From: Semisulcospira habei
Taxonomy: Eukaryota > Mollusca > Gastropoda > Semisulcospiridae
Direction: 5' to 3'
NCBI GenBank assembly: GCA_036245525.1
Contig: BTPG01000004.1
Coordinates: 47,798,823-47,862,822 of the forward strand
Length of the DNA stretch: 64,000 nucleotides
Below, piece after piece: positions 34,042 to 43,162 of this stretch (positions are counted from its first letter, which is position 1; each line of letters opens with the position of its first letter). Made by a program: the position numbers and the translations under genes. Under the pieces are notes generated by a model, which ran no database searches, was not told where the DNA came from, and saw only the letters and a program-made list of their open reading frames with translations.

Positions 34042-35600
34042 TTAGTAACTCTTCAAAATACTCGGCCCATCTGTCGAGTTGGTTGCTCTGTCTGCAATAG
34101 GCTTGCCTTCTTTGTCTTTTACTGGTCTTTCTGTATGGCCATACTTGCCCGACAATCTTCTGATAATGTCGTAGAGCTGTTTCATGTTGCCGCTACCTGC
34201 TGCCTTTTCTGCCTCTGCTGCCAGGCTGTCTGAGTAGGCCCTCTTGTCTGCCCTGATACTCCTCTTCACCTCACGGTTGGCTTCCGAGTATTCCTCCTGT
34301 GCCCTTGCTTTGGCTGCTCTCGTGCGACTGTTGTTGACAACTGCTTTCTTCTGCTTCCTCACTTCTATCTTCTTCAAGGTCTGTGCCGACAGCCAGTCCT
34401 TGTGATGGTGTTTCCTGAACCCTACATTGTCTTTGCAGGTTGAGTTCAGCGCCTCTCTAACTGCCTTCCACTGCTGCTCTGTGGTGACCGCCTCCTCTTC
34501 ATTTACTAGCTCCTGTAGCGCTTGAAACCGGTTGGACAGCACCAGTTTGAACACTTCTCTCACACCAGTCTCTCTCAGGAGGCCTACATTATAGCGCTGT
34601 CTTCTTGTTGTCTCTGTGCGGCTTTTCTTTATCTTGAGCTTTATTCTTAAGGTAAGCAGATGGTGGTCTGAGGCGACATCTGCTCCCCTCCTCACTCGAA
34701 CATATTGAAGGGATCTTCTAAATTTCTTGCTAATGCAGATATGGTCTATTTGGTTCTCTGAAGTATGGTCAGGTGAGACCCAAGTTGCTTTGTGTATTCT
34801 TCTGTGTGGGAAGATGCTGCCTCCAATGACAAGTCGGTTTAGAGCACAAAAGTCTACAAACCTCTCCCCGTTCTCACTCATCTCCGAGCCTAGTCCCTGT
34901 CTCTCCATCACCTCTTCGTATCCGGTGTTGTCCTCCCCTATTTTGGCATTAAAATCGCCCATGACGATGGTGATGTCTCGCTCCGCACATTTGTCCACAG
35001 CACTCTGGAGTCGGTCGTAGAACTCTTGTTTCTCTTCCTCGTCACTGTCATTGGTGGGCGCATAACACTGGACGACGTTCAGCTTGAGCTTTTTCTTGGT
35101 TTTAAAGGCCGCTGTGATAATTCTTGGCCCAAGAGGTTCCCAGCCCATCAGCGCTCTCTGTGCCACTGGTGACAGCATGAATGCTACTCCTTCTGTATGG
35201 GGGGGGGGGGGGGGGGGCATTCTCCTCTTCATGACCTGAATACATAATCATCTCCCCACTTAACAGCCTTTTCTGGCCAGACTGCGTCCATCTGGCTTCA
35301 CTGATACCTAGCAAGGAAAGGTTGTACTTTTGCATTTCCGCTGCTATCTGGGCGGCCTTGCCACTCTGGTACATGGTCTTGAGTGACATTCCATGTGCCC
35401 ATGGTTGTGTCCCTGGATAGAGAGAGGCGGCTCAGTCCTGTGGCTTCCGAAGACTTCCGGCTTTCACCACAGGACGTCATAAATCTTCTGGTAGAAGAAC
35501 CTTCCTCCTCCAGGAAAGGAATTACTGTTTGTCTTTTCGTCGGCGTTTTTGTAGCTATTTCCTTTTTTCGGTTGCAGGGTGGGGAAGCTGAACCCACGCC
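34042..35600 (-). pseudogene. RTE AP-endonuclease domain, copy 1
   Basis: Apurinic-like endonuclease motifs are readable: [50 protein letters not shown] and [17 protein letters not shown]19 tract at 35199-35217 shifts the frame between SGHEEENA and HTEGVAFMLSP. The domain nicks target DNA to prime reverse transcription. Confidence 0.82.
35199..35217. repeat. G19 tract in RTE copy 1
   Basis: Copy 2 has six G at the homologous site (61382-61387). The 13 extra bases shift the reading frame. Confidence 0.93.
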
Positions 35601-35934
35601 CAACCCCCTTACTAGGAGGACCAGGGGTTTTCTGTCGGGGTCACCTTCCCTTAGACCATGTTGGTTCACGGCACCTTATTTCATTCGGTGCACCCCTCTC
35701 GCGAGGGACCCCCTATCCACCACCCAGGGGACACGCCTCAACGCCATATGGTCCCAGCGCGAGGCCAATTCCCTACACACACTGTAAAAACTTTAAAAAT
35801 AAACAAGTAATATCACAAACCTATACATAGCCACTCACATGCCCACACTCATCTACCACACACACACACAACACACACGCATAATAATCTAGGAAGTCTA
35901 AATTCATTAAAGGTACATCATTTAAAATGAAAAC

Positions 35935-36040
35935 AGTATATCTTAGAGTCTCTTGGCTTGACTTCGCGAACGAAGATTTTATAGGAGTTGCCCACGACGT
36001 CTGCAGGCTTGTTCGTGGCTGCGGAGGCCAATCCGAGACA
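35935..36040 (-). mobile_element. 3' terminal fragment of the zinc-finger LINE
   Basis: The minus strand reads [17 protein letters not shown] and then CCTATAAAATCTTCGTTCGC, closely matching the end of the LINE at 43640-45610. About 100 bp remain. Confidence 0.75.
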
Positions 36041-36104
36041 GATCTTAGAGTAAATATGTCACTAATTTAGTGATCACAGTCAGATGTTCACTGGTTACTA
36101 TATA

Positions 36105-36785
36105 TACACTCACAACTCGCGCACGCATGCGCATACTTTAGACAATGACTCATGTACCACAAATACATTACGACATTCAGCTTGGGGTGGGGAGTGTGGT
36201 GATATAGTGCTAGAACTGTTGAAAGAGGTGAGTTTTGAGGGCGGACTGGAAGGAGGAGAGAGAGTGTTTCTGACGGAGAGAGAGAGAGAGTGGGGGAATG
36301 TTCCAGCTGGATGGACTGTAGATGGAGAAGGAGCGGGGGCCGAAAGTGCTGAGTTTGGTGCGGGATATGTGGAGGCGGGGAGGGTAGGAAGAAGAGCGGA
36401 GGGAGCGGGAAGGAGTGTAGGGGTGAAGTAAGTTGGAGAGATAGGTAGGAGCGTAGTTGTTCATGGATTTGTAGCAGAGAGACAGAATCTTATAATATTG
36501 GGGGATGGGGAGCCAGTGATGGAGTTTGAGCAGGGGAGTGATGTGGTCTGATTTTTTCTTTCTGAGGACGAGGCGGGCAGCATTGTTCTGGACGTGCTGG
36601 AGAGTGAAAGTGGTGGAGTGAGGGAGGCCGGAAAGGAGAGAGTTGCAATAGTCGATGCGAGATAAGATGACAGCAAGTTTGGTGGCAGCTTCGGTGGTGA
36701 GGTATTTTCTGATGCTGTAAAGGCTGGTAAGCTTGCATTGTGTCATCAGGACATCAGCTGTCCTTTTTGTGACTGCATTGCTCAC
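36105..36785 (-). mobile_element. LINE family B, 5'-truncated copy
   Basis: The minus frame (36210-36785) reads [40 protein letters not shown] and ends [14 protein letters not shown]. It is about 85-90% similar by eye to the copy at 38065. The AAT-type tail is missing. Confidence 0.82.
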
Positions 36786-37033
36786 TAGTTCTAGAAAGGA
36801 GAGGGTAGTGGGAGAGAAGGACTGACAGACCTATCATTTTGAACCTTCCACTGAACACCTACTACATAAAGCAGTAAGGACTACCCCCAGGCGCCCCGTC
36901 ATCCGCTGGAGAATATCCAGACTTCCCCCAAAGGGGGATGCTAGAAAATATTCCCAAACAAATATTGGACCTGCTGAGTAGATTTAAGTTTTTGCCGCCT
37001 ACGACCGGTTTCGCCCCAAGGGGGTGGGGGGGT

Positions 37034-37047
37034 GGGGGGGGGGGGGG
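37034..37047. repeat. G14 tract
   Basis: Part of a G-rich stretch from 37020 (G5-T-G7-T-G14). Confidence 0.85.
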
Positions 37048-37870
37048 CTCTTCAGGTAGGCATACGGCGTAACCTGAAATTGCAAACACAACGCATGTAC
37101 TAGAAGCTGCCTCCAGAATTTACTGGTAGCACCACTAGTACAGCGCGGATTGCATCCCTAAAGCAGTGTTGCAGTGGAAGAAGACAGACTAATTTTGAAA
37201 AGGCAACACCTGAGAATGCTGTGCTAATGCCATGGAATTCTTCTTTGGGTTTAATGCCGAGCAGGCGACCAATGCCATCTCATGGAGGTTAAATAAAAAA
37301 GATAAAGTCTGCACTGAATTAAATATGCACAGCAGTTACAAGGGTATTCACCATGTCACAATGATATTGACAAAATTTGTCCAGGGCTGAAAGCGTTTTG
37401 CTACTAACACCCTTAATATCTACAAGCAATTACCCCGTATGCACTAAATTTAAAAAATGACCCTGAGATATGCTTAAGTGCTCCCTCATATTATATTGTC
37501 AGAAATCTGAACGCGGAACATGAGTGAGACACCTAATCTTTGCCACGTGCCACAGTTGAATGCCCTTTTGTGTGGCGATCATAGCTCTATTCAGTTTCAG
37601 GTATGCTAGGGGGACACATTCCTTTCAGGCCTTGAGGCACACTTTTATGAATAAGCTGCCATGTGGCTGAGGTTTTGAAAAGCCCATTGCCTTTTCAATC
37701 ACTGAGAGGTGACAAGTATCAGCTTAATATACTGAACAGGGGGCAGCATGCTTCTTTGAAAAGAGGGCCACAATTAACAAGAGGTTTTACAGGTCGGCTC
37801 AGTATACTCAAAACCATATTTACTGACAAAGGGACAAATGTGTTTATAAATTTTATTTCACGTTTTTTTT
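37048..37870. other. sequence without firm features; short repeat relic and open frame
   Basis: At 37246-37302 the minus strand resembles the CATGAGATGGC and GCTCGGCATTAAACCC repeat seen at 55312 and 63612. An open frame at 37663-37890 (GTG start) encodes SPLPFQSLRGDKYQLNILNR and could be a relic related to the cassette beyond the LINE, but nothing ties it to a family. Confidence 0.35.
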
Positions 37871-39488
37871 ATAATAATAATAATAATTAATAATAATAAA
37901 TAATACGGTATTTATAATGCGGTTATCTTATAATAATTATAACTCTATGCCCGCACTCACAACTCACGCACGCATGCGCACGCTTTAGACAACGACTCGT
38001 GTACCACAAATAGTGAAATACATTACGACAGTCAGCTTGGGGTGGGGAGTGTGGTGGTATAGTGCTAGAACTGTTGAAAGATGTGAGTTTTGAGGGCGGA
38101 CTGGAAGGTGGAGAGAGAGTGTTTCTGATGGAGAGAGAGTGGGAGAGTGTTCCAGGTGGATGGACCGTATACTGAGAAGGAGCGGGGGCCGAAAGTGCTG
38201 AGTTTGGTGCGGGGGTTGTGGAGGCGGAGAGGGTCAGAGGCGGAGTGAAGGGAGCGGGGAGGGGTGTAGGGGTGAAGTAAGTTTGAGAGATAGGCAGGAG
38301 TGCAGTTGTTCAGGGATTTGTAGCAGAGAGACAGAATCTTGTATTGGATGCGTTGGGGGATGGGAAGCCAGTGAAGGAGTTTGAGCAGGGGAGTGATGTG
38401 GTCGGATTTTTTCTTTCTGAGGACAAGGCGGGCAGCATTGTTCTGGACGCACTGGAGAGTGAAGGTGGTGGAGTGAGGGAGGCCGGAAAGGAGAGAGTTG
38501 CAGTAGTCGATGCGAGATAGGATGAGAGAGACAGCAAGTTTGGTGGCAGCTTCGGTAGTGAGGTATTTTCTGATCTGACTGATGCGACGGAGGTGGAAGT
38601 AGCATGCCTGGGTCGTGGCGGAGACGAAGCTGGTCATGGAAAGAGAGGAATCGAGGGGCTGGGAAAGTTTCTGGTGAGTGCCTACCAGCATGGCTTCCGT
38701 TTTGTCGTCATTCAGTTTAAGCTTGTTTGCTGTCATCCAGTTTTTCACATCTTCGTAGCAGTCAGCCGTGCGAGTCAGTAGTGACTGAGTGTTGTCGAGT
38801 TTGTCTTTGTCTAGTAGTTGTGAGTCGTCAGCGTAGAGGTGGTGGTGTATGTGGTGAGACTGGATGATGTTGGACAGGGGAGAGGTGTAGAGTGTGAAAA
38901 GGACCAGGCCCAGGACAGACCCCTGTGGAATGCCACAGGAGAGCGTGACTGGGTTGGAGGAGACGCCGTCGATGGTGACGGACTGCTGTCTGTCGGAGAG
39001 ATAGGAGAGAAACCAGGAGTGAGCAGAGTCAGTGATGCCAAAGGAGTGATGAAGGCGATGGAGGAGGATAGAGTGGTCTATAGTGTCGAAGGCGGCAGAG
39101 AGGTTGAGTAGCGTAAGAAGGGAGATGTTGCCCGAGTTGGTGGAGAGAAGCAGGTCGTTTAAGATATGTAGAAGGGCTGTTTCAGTGCTGTGATGTTTGC
39201 GATAGGCAGACTGGAAGGGACTGAGGAGGTTGTTGTTGGTGAGGTGGAGGTTGAGCTGGTTGAGAACGACCTTCTCAAGAAGCTTGGACAGGAAAGAGAG
39301 ATTGGAGACTGGGCGATAGTGTTTGAGTTTGTTTGGGTCGAGGTTGTTTTTTTTTAGGAGAGGACGGACAATGGCGGACTTGAAGATATCAGGGACGGAG
39401 CCGTTCTCTAGAGATGTGTTGTGATGTCGGTAATGAAGGGCAGAAGTTTTGGAAGGCCATCCCGGTAGAGAGAAGCTGGGAGAGGGTC
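37871..39488 (-). mobile_element. LINE family B, longest copy (CR1/L2-like)
   Basis: Minus-strand translation is open for about 450 codons (39415-38065) without an ATG. RT blocks are [48 protein letters not shown] and [11 protein letters not shown] (active site YADD). The C-terminus ends [14 protein letters not shown]. The endonuclease is missing, so the copy is 5'-truncated at about 39488, exactly where the small-ORF cassette begins. It ends in an AAT-type tail at 37871. Confidence 0.85.
38065..39415 (-). CDS. LINE family B reverse transcriptase fragment
   Basis: This frame carries the RT palm and thumb of a CR1/L2-type element. It has [20 protein letters not shown] with YADD downstream, then the C-terminal [19 protein letters not shown] and [19 protein letters not shown]. 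It is unusually well preserved, which suggests a recent insertion, but it lacks a start codon and an endonuclease and so cannot act alone. Confidence 0.75.
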
Positions 39489-39502
39489 ATTACATTATAA
39501 AA

Positions 39503-39966
39503 ATGAACCAAGACGAATTGCCATTAATGAGTGATATCGGTGCTTTTGAAAACAAAGACTTAGACTAAAAAAACAGCGTGTTTTGTCAGTAGTTGTATCA
39601 GGCAAATCCAAAGCTTGTCTCAGGAAATGTTATTCCACAGATGATATTGAATCTCTAAGCAGAGAAGAGTTGATTAAACTTCATGCAAAGTATGACAATC
39701 ACATCGCTTCACTAATGACTCGTGATCTGAGTCGGTCTCTCCTGTGTTTATTCACAAAAGCTGTGAGTTACGCCCTTCCTGTAGACGTTGAAAATCTCAC
39801 AAATGATCTCGAAAATAATCATATCATTTGTAATTCAATCTGCAAATTAGCTTGCGTTATGTATTATAAGTTTGGAAATTACATCACACCTGTGGTAACT
39901 TTGCTTGTTACTGGGAGTCATATTGATTTCTCAAAATTAATTTTTTTTGCTGATCAAAATGAATGA
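39503..39966 (+). pseudogene. cassette ORF A, small protein with one frameshift
   Basis: A frame starting at ATG 39503 (MNQDELPLMSDIG) reaches a stop after 21 codons. The +1 frame open from 39550 carries the rest, including STDDIESLSREELIKLHAKY and a hydrophobic C-terminal third (CMYYK-type and NYITPVVTLLVTG segments). The switch falls in an A-rich stretch (39549-39575), so a single-base indel is likely. Its stop at 39964-39966 overlaps the ORF B start by 8 nt. It has no introns. I do not recognise a family; the packing is virus- or transposon-like. Confidence 0.55.
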
Positions 39967-40339
39967 CCAGGAGACGATCCCACAGTCGAACTCCAGCCCT
40001 GTTCCATCTCAGATTCAAATGGTGACCAGGGCTAAAAGTCTAGGCAGAATTCAGGCGGGAAAAAAGATTAGCCGAATGGAACAGAAAAAAAAATTAGAAC
40101 TTCAAGCGTTAACAGAAAAGGCTCATGTAACTGACCCGCCGTCAGAACCGTCAGGTTCATTAACAACCCCATCGGTGTCACCCCCATCTCCCCCACATCA
40201 AAGTGAGAGACTATCAACCGAGTCTAAACCCGAAACAACAAAATATATAGTTGCTGTATTTGTTGTCGGATTTGGTTCCGCAGGTTACCAATTATGGAAA
40301 AATACAAACCGCAGACTTGAACAGTGTCCAAAAAATTAA
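39959..40339 (+). pseudogene. cassette ORF B, single-pass membrane protein
   Basis: Starts MNDQETIPQSNSSPVPSQIQ, continues with a basic segment (AKSLGRIQAGKKISRMEQKK), a Pro/Ser-rich linker (PSEPSGSLTTPSVSPPSPP) and one hydrophobic span (YIVAVFVVGFGSAGYQLW). The frame stops at 40339. The neighbouring frame stays open without stops to about 40446 and ends in a second hydrophobic stretch, so a one-base loss in the A run near 40331-40337 probably shortened it. Start chosen at the ATG overlapping the ORF A stop. Confidence 0.55.
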
Positions 40340-40450
40340 ACACTCCAAAAACAAAACCAGAAGTTGCCACATTACCAGTAACATCCAAAGTTGTCGACCC
40401 ATTTTCATGGAGTAATAAATGTTTGATTTTAATTTTAATTGCATAAGAAA

Positions 40451-40681
40451 ATGAGCAAATCAAAAAACTTAATAAACCTTGTGTATCACTCTGCCGTAAT
40501 TAGCGGACTAGCTGTTTCTTATTCTATGCTTGCAAAAAGTCTTCTCAAAATGAAATCGGCAGACTTGAGTAGACTGGATTTTGAAGACAGTGCAAAGATA
40601 GTTGCTATTGTAACAGCTTCAGTTGCCACAAAAGACTTTCTCGTCATGCAGGGAATTATTCCCGAAAATGTTTCTATGTAA
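40451..40681 (+). CDS. cassette ORF C, small hydrophobic protein
   Basis: 76 codons from the ATG at 40451. It has a basic start (MSKSKNLINLVYH), a hydrophobic helix (SAVISGLAVSYSMLAKSLL), then MKSADLSRLDFEDSAKIVAI and a second hydrophobic part around VATKDFLVM. It lies a few bases after the extended end of ORF B and 12 bases before ORF D. No frame damage was seen. Function unknown; a small membrane or virion-associated protein is a reasonable guess. Confidence 0.6.
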   Translation: MSKSKNLINLVYHSAVISGLAVSYSMLAKSLLKMKSADLSRLDFEDSAKIVAIVTASVATKDFLVMQGIIPENVSM

Positions 40682-40693
40682 ATAAAAAATAAT

Positions 40694-41116
40694 ATGGCGA
40701 CTTTAGCCATTACAATTGGAGGGGCCATGGTCAACGCACTTGCTTTCAGTGGATCAAATTATCTCTTTTCAAAAGTGGGTAGAGAGAAATCAGCAGAAGA
40801 ATTAAAGCAACACAATGAGGCATCAGAAAAACTTGCACAAGCCCAGCAGGATTACGAAAAAAATAGAATAGAGAAACTTGATTTTATCAATGAAAAACTC
40901 AGACTTGAAGGTCACGCGCAGCATACATTTTCTAATGCCGATGATGCAATCTGTGAATATTTTCTCATTACGGGCAATGACATGTCCACCCCAAAGCCGA
41001 AACTTAGCGATTACTATCAACCAAGCACACAACAAAGAAACGGGGAGATAATCTTTGTTCTAGTGGGAATGACATTCGTTTATTTTACTGGACTTTTTAT
41101 TGCTAGAAAAAAATGA
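40694..41116 (+). CDS. cassette ORF D, membrane-anchored coiled-coil protein
   Basis: 140 codons. The N-terminus is hydrophobic (MATLAITIGGAMVNALAFSG), followed by a charged helix suited to a coiled coil (EELKQHNEASEKLAQAQQDY, then RIEKLDFINEKLRLEG). A middle region has DAICEYFLITGNDMS and KLSDYYQPS, and a C-terminal membrane span (GEIIFVLVGMTFVYFTGLFI) ends in ARKK. It is intact and ends 40 bases before a TG microsatellite. From memory, similar proteins occur in other marine invertebrate genomes next to ORF C-like genes, but I cannot verify this here. Confidence 0.65.
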   Translation: MATLAITIGGAMVNALAFSGSNYLFSKVGREKSAEELKQHNEASEKLAQAQQDYEKNRIEKLDFINEKLRLEGHAQHTFSNADDAICEYFLITGNDMSTPKPKLSDYYQPSTQQRNGEIIFVLVGMTFVYFTGLFIARKK

Positions 41117-41154
41117 CAGACATCGAAAATAAACTATCACAAATGCTTTGTTTG

Positions 41155-41232
41155 ACTGTGTGTGTGTGTATGTGTGTGTGTGTGTGTGTTTGTGTGTGTG
41201 TGTTCGTGTGTGTGTGTGTGTGTGTGTGTGAT

Positions 41233-41317
<85 letters not shown>

Positions 41318-41322
41318 AGTAC
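41155..41322. repeat. TG microsatellite
   Basis: About 165 bp of mostly TG dinucleotides with rare interruptions. Open frames on both strands here are artefacts. Confidence 0.97.
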
Positions 41323-43021
41323 ATCATTTTAGGTTGAAAGTTTTATGAGTTTTCAGTTTTATGTCCATGTGTATCAAAGCTGGGGTATCTTTTAAGAGGC
41401 CATACATGAACCTCCTCACAATATCTGTAGTGATTTTTGCTTTTTACAATCTCAGCTTATTGGTACTATTAAAAACTTACTGTTTGTTAAACATCTGTAC
41501 ATTATTTTACACCAAAATTAGCATGGAAAGTCAATTTTGACACCAGAAACCATAATATTGTGTATTTTAATGATATCAATATCTTGATTTTAGTTTACAT
41601 GGATATGCATTTGATTGAGAACAATTATTGTGAAAAACAAATCATGTTCATTGTGTACTGCCATATACCAATCATGATGTAAAGTGACATACTGCTTCAC
41701 AGATACAACATTTCATGGGGATATAAAGTGTGTGAAAAAAATGCCTTGATTTGCGCTTGACAAATTTATCTCAACTTGTAGACAGAAATTTAACTCACTT
41801 AACATACATTTTGTGATTTACTGACTGGTAATCCCTTGACACCGACTACATCAGTACATGTTCACATCTAACATGTGCCTTTGTGTCATGTGACGTACTG
41901 TTCCTTTGTCTGCATCTGACCAGAATGATTTAAATACTTTATGTACTTGTGCTAATTCGATCATGATGCGGCTTTCATTAAGATTTTAGCCTCTCCTATT
42001 TCAAGTAATTCGTGTACCAACTGGCTATAGCCTGTTCATGCAATGTACACAGTGCAAGGGTATGCAGCAAAACTAGAGGAAGACTGCAGCTTCTGAAGCT
42101 TCAGAAACAGTACTGCTCATACTGGGTACATGTACACGTGTAAATGGCCTCATTGAACAATGTCCTGTCAACTGTTGAATATCCTTGTTGCAGAGAGGCT
42201 AGACCATGAGAAGATCATGCAAGAGAGATGGGGACTCACTTCTGTCTTATCTTTATTTGTTAATCACTTTTAAACACAGGTAATTCACTGTCTCAGTTGC
42301 GACAAACTTACAGCAGTAGAATATCGTGAAGTAGAGGGTAAGAGGGTATAACACTGTTCCGCTCATCACAGTTCATTGGTAATAATCACATTGCATTTGT
42401 GTTCACAAGCAAAACACAGAATCCATGTAACAGTTTTTAGAACCTGCGGGAACTGAGTCGAACGGCTTGCCATTTGAATTGTTTTTTACACCCTTGCATG
42501 CCACCGCCTTAGTGGCGGCATGGATCACAAAGCTATAGCATGTTTTTTTCTTATGCATTGTGATGTGCAAATGCAGCAAATATAAATACATTGACTATTC
42601 CCATCAGTCAGCCTTTTTCTTTCTCAAATGTATTTTACTGTGTTACTCCCAATGAGCTGTGAATGGTTAGAGGAGTGTCATTGACAACTAAAAATACAAC
42701 TGAAAATAGGTGACAGACTGGATAATACACAAACACTGACACACAGTACACGCACCCGCACATACATGCACACACTAACACTAACATAGACATACACACA
42801 GACCAACTTAACGCAAACATGGACTCGGACACAAGGTCAGTACACACACATGCGCACATGCGCGCGGCACACTGACAGTGACACTTAGAAATCCACAGAC
42901 TGACGGACGGACACACCATCATACATGCCCAGACACACGTAATTATATACTATATAGAAAATATCTTTTGGGGTCATTTGGTATCTTTCGGGTTCATTTC
43001 GGTAAAAAGACGGACTCAAAA
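41323..43021. other. intergenic region upstream of MRPL11
   Basis: No exon or element recognised. A CA-rich stretch lies at about 42720-42930. The MRPL11 promoter should lie in the last few hundred bases; no TATA box was identified. Confidence 0.4.
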
Positions 43022-43162
43022 ATGGCGGCACGTGGAGGTCGTAAGGGAGCAAGGGTGATAAAAAAAGTCCTAGACAAAGTGAAACATCCCCCTTTCTTGA
43101 AAGTTACCATTCCAGCAGGTCAGGCCACAGCAGCTCCACCCCTTGGCCCGCAGCTTGGACAG
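43022..43162 (+). CDS. MRPL11: MRPL11 exon 1
   Basis: ATG in CAAAAATGGCGG context; 47 codons ending PPLGPQLGQ at a CAG/GTTTGG donor, phase 0. The N-terminus ([20 protein letters not shown]) is basic and fits a mitochondrial protein, although a cleavable targeting peptide is not obvious. Confidence 0.93.

Larger units (their letters stand above)
32220..35764 (-). mobile_element. RTE-type LINE, copy 1 (degraded)
   Basis: Full-length by comparison with the copy at 58606-61925: both begin at the same 5' base after CGCGAG and end in a GTAA-type tail. Flanking CCAATGCCCTAC (32208-32219) and CCAATTCCCTAC (35765-35776) are a 12-bp target duplication with one mismatch. Compared with copy 2 it has a 195-bp tandem duplication in the RT and two expanded G runs, and it is broken into many frames. 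Confidence 0.88.

Noticed and set aside
35383..35830. Plus-strand frames at the 5' end of RTE copy 1
   Set aside because: Antisense shadows of the element; the same shadows occur at the other copy (61474-62051).
41103..41337. Open frames of repeated Cys-Val or Thr-His
   Set aside because: Translation of a TG microsatellite.
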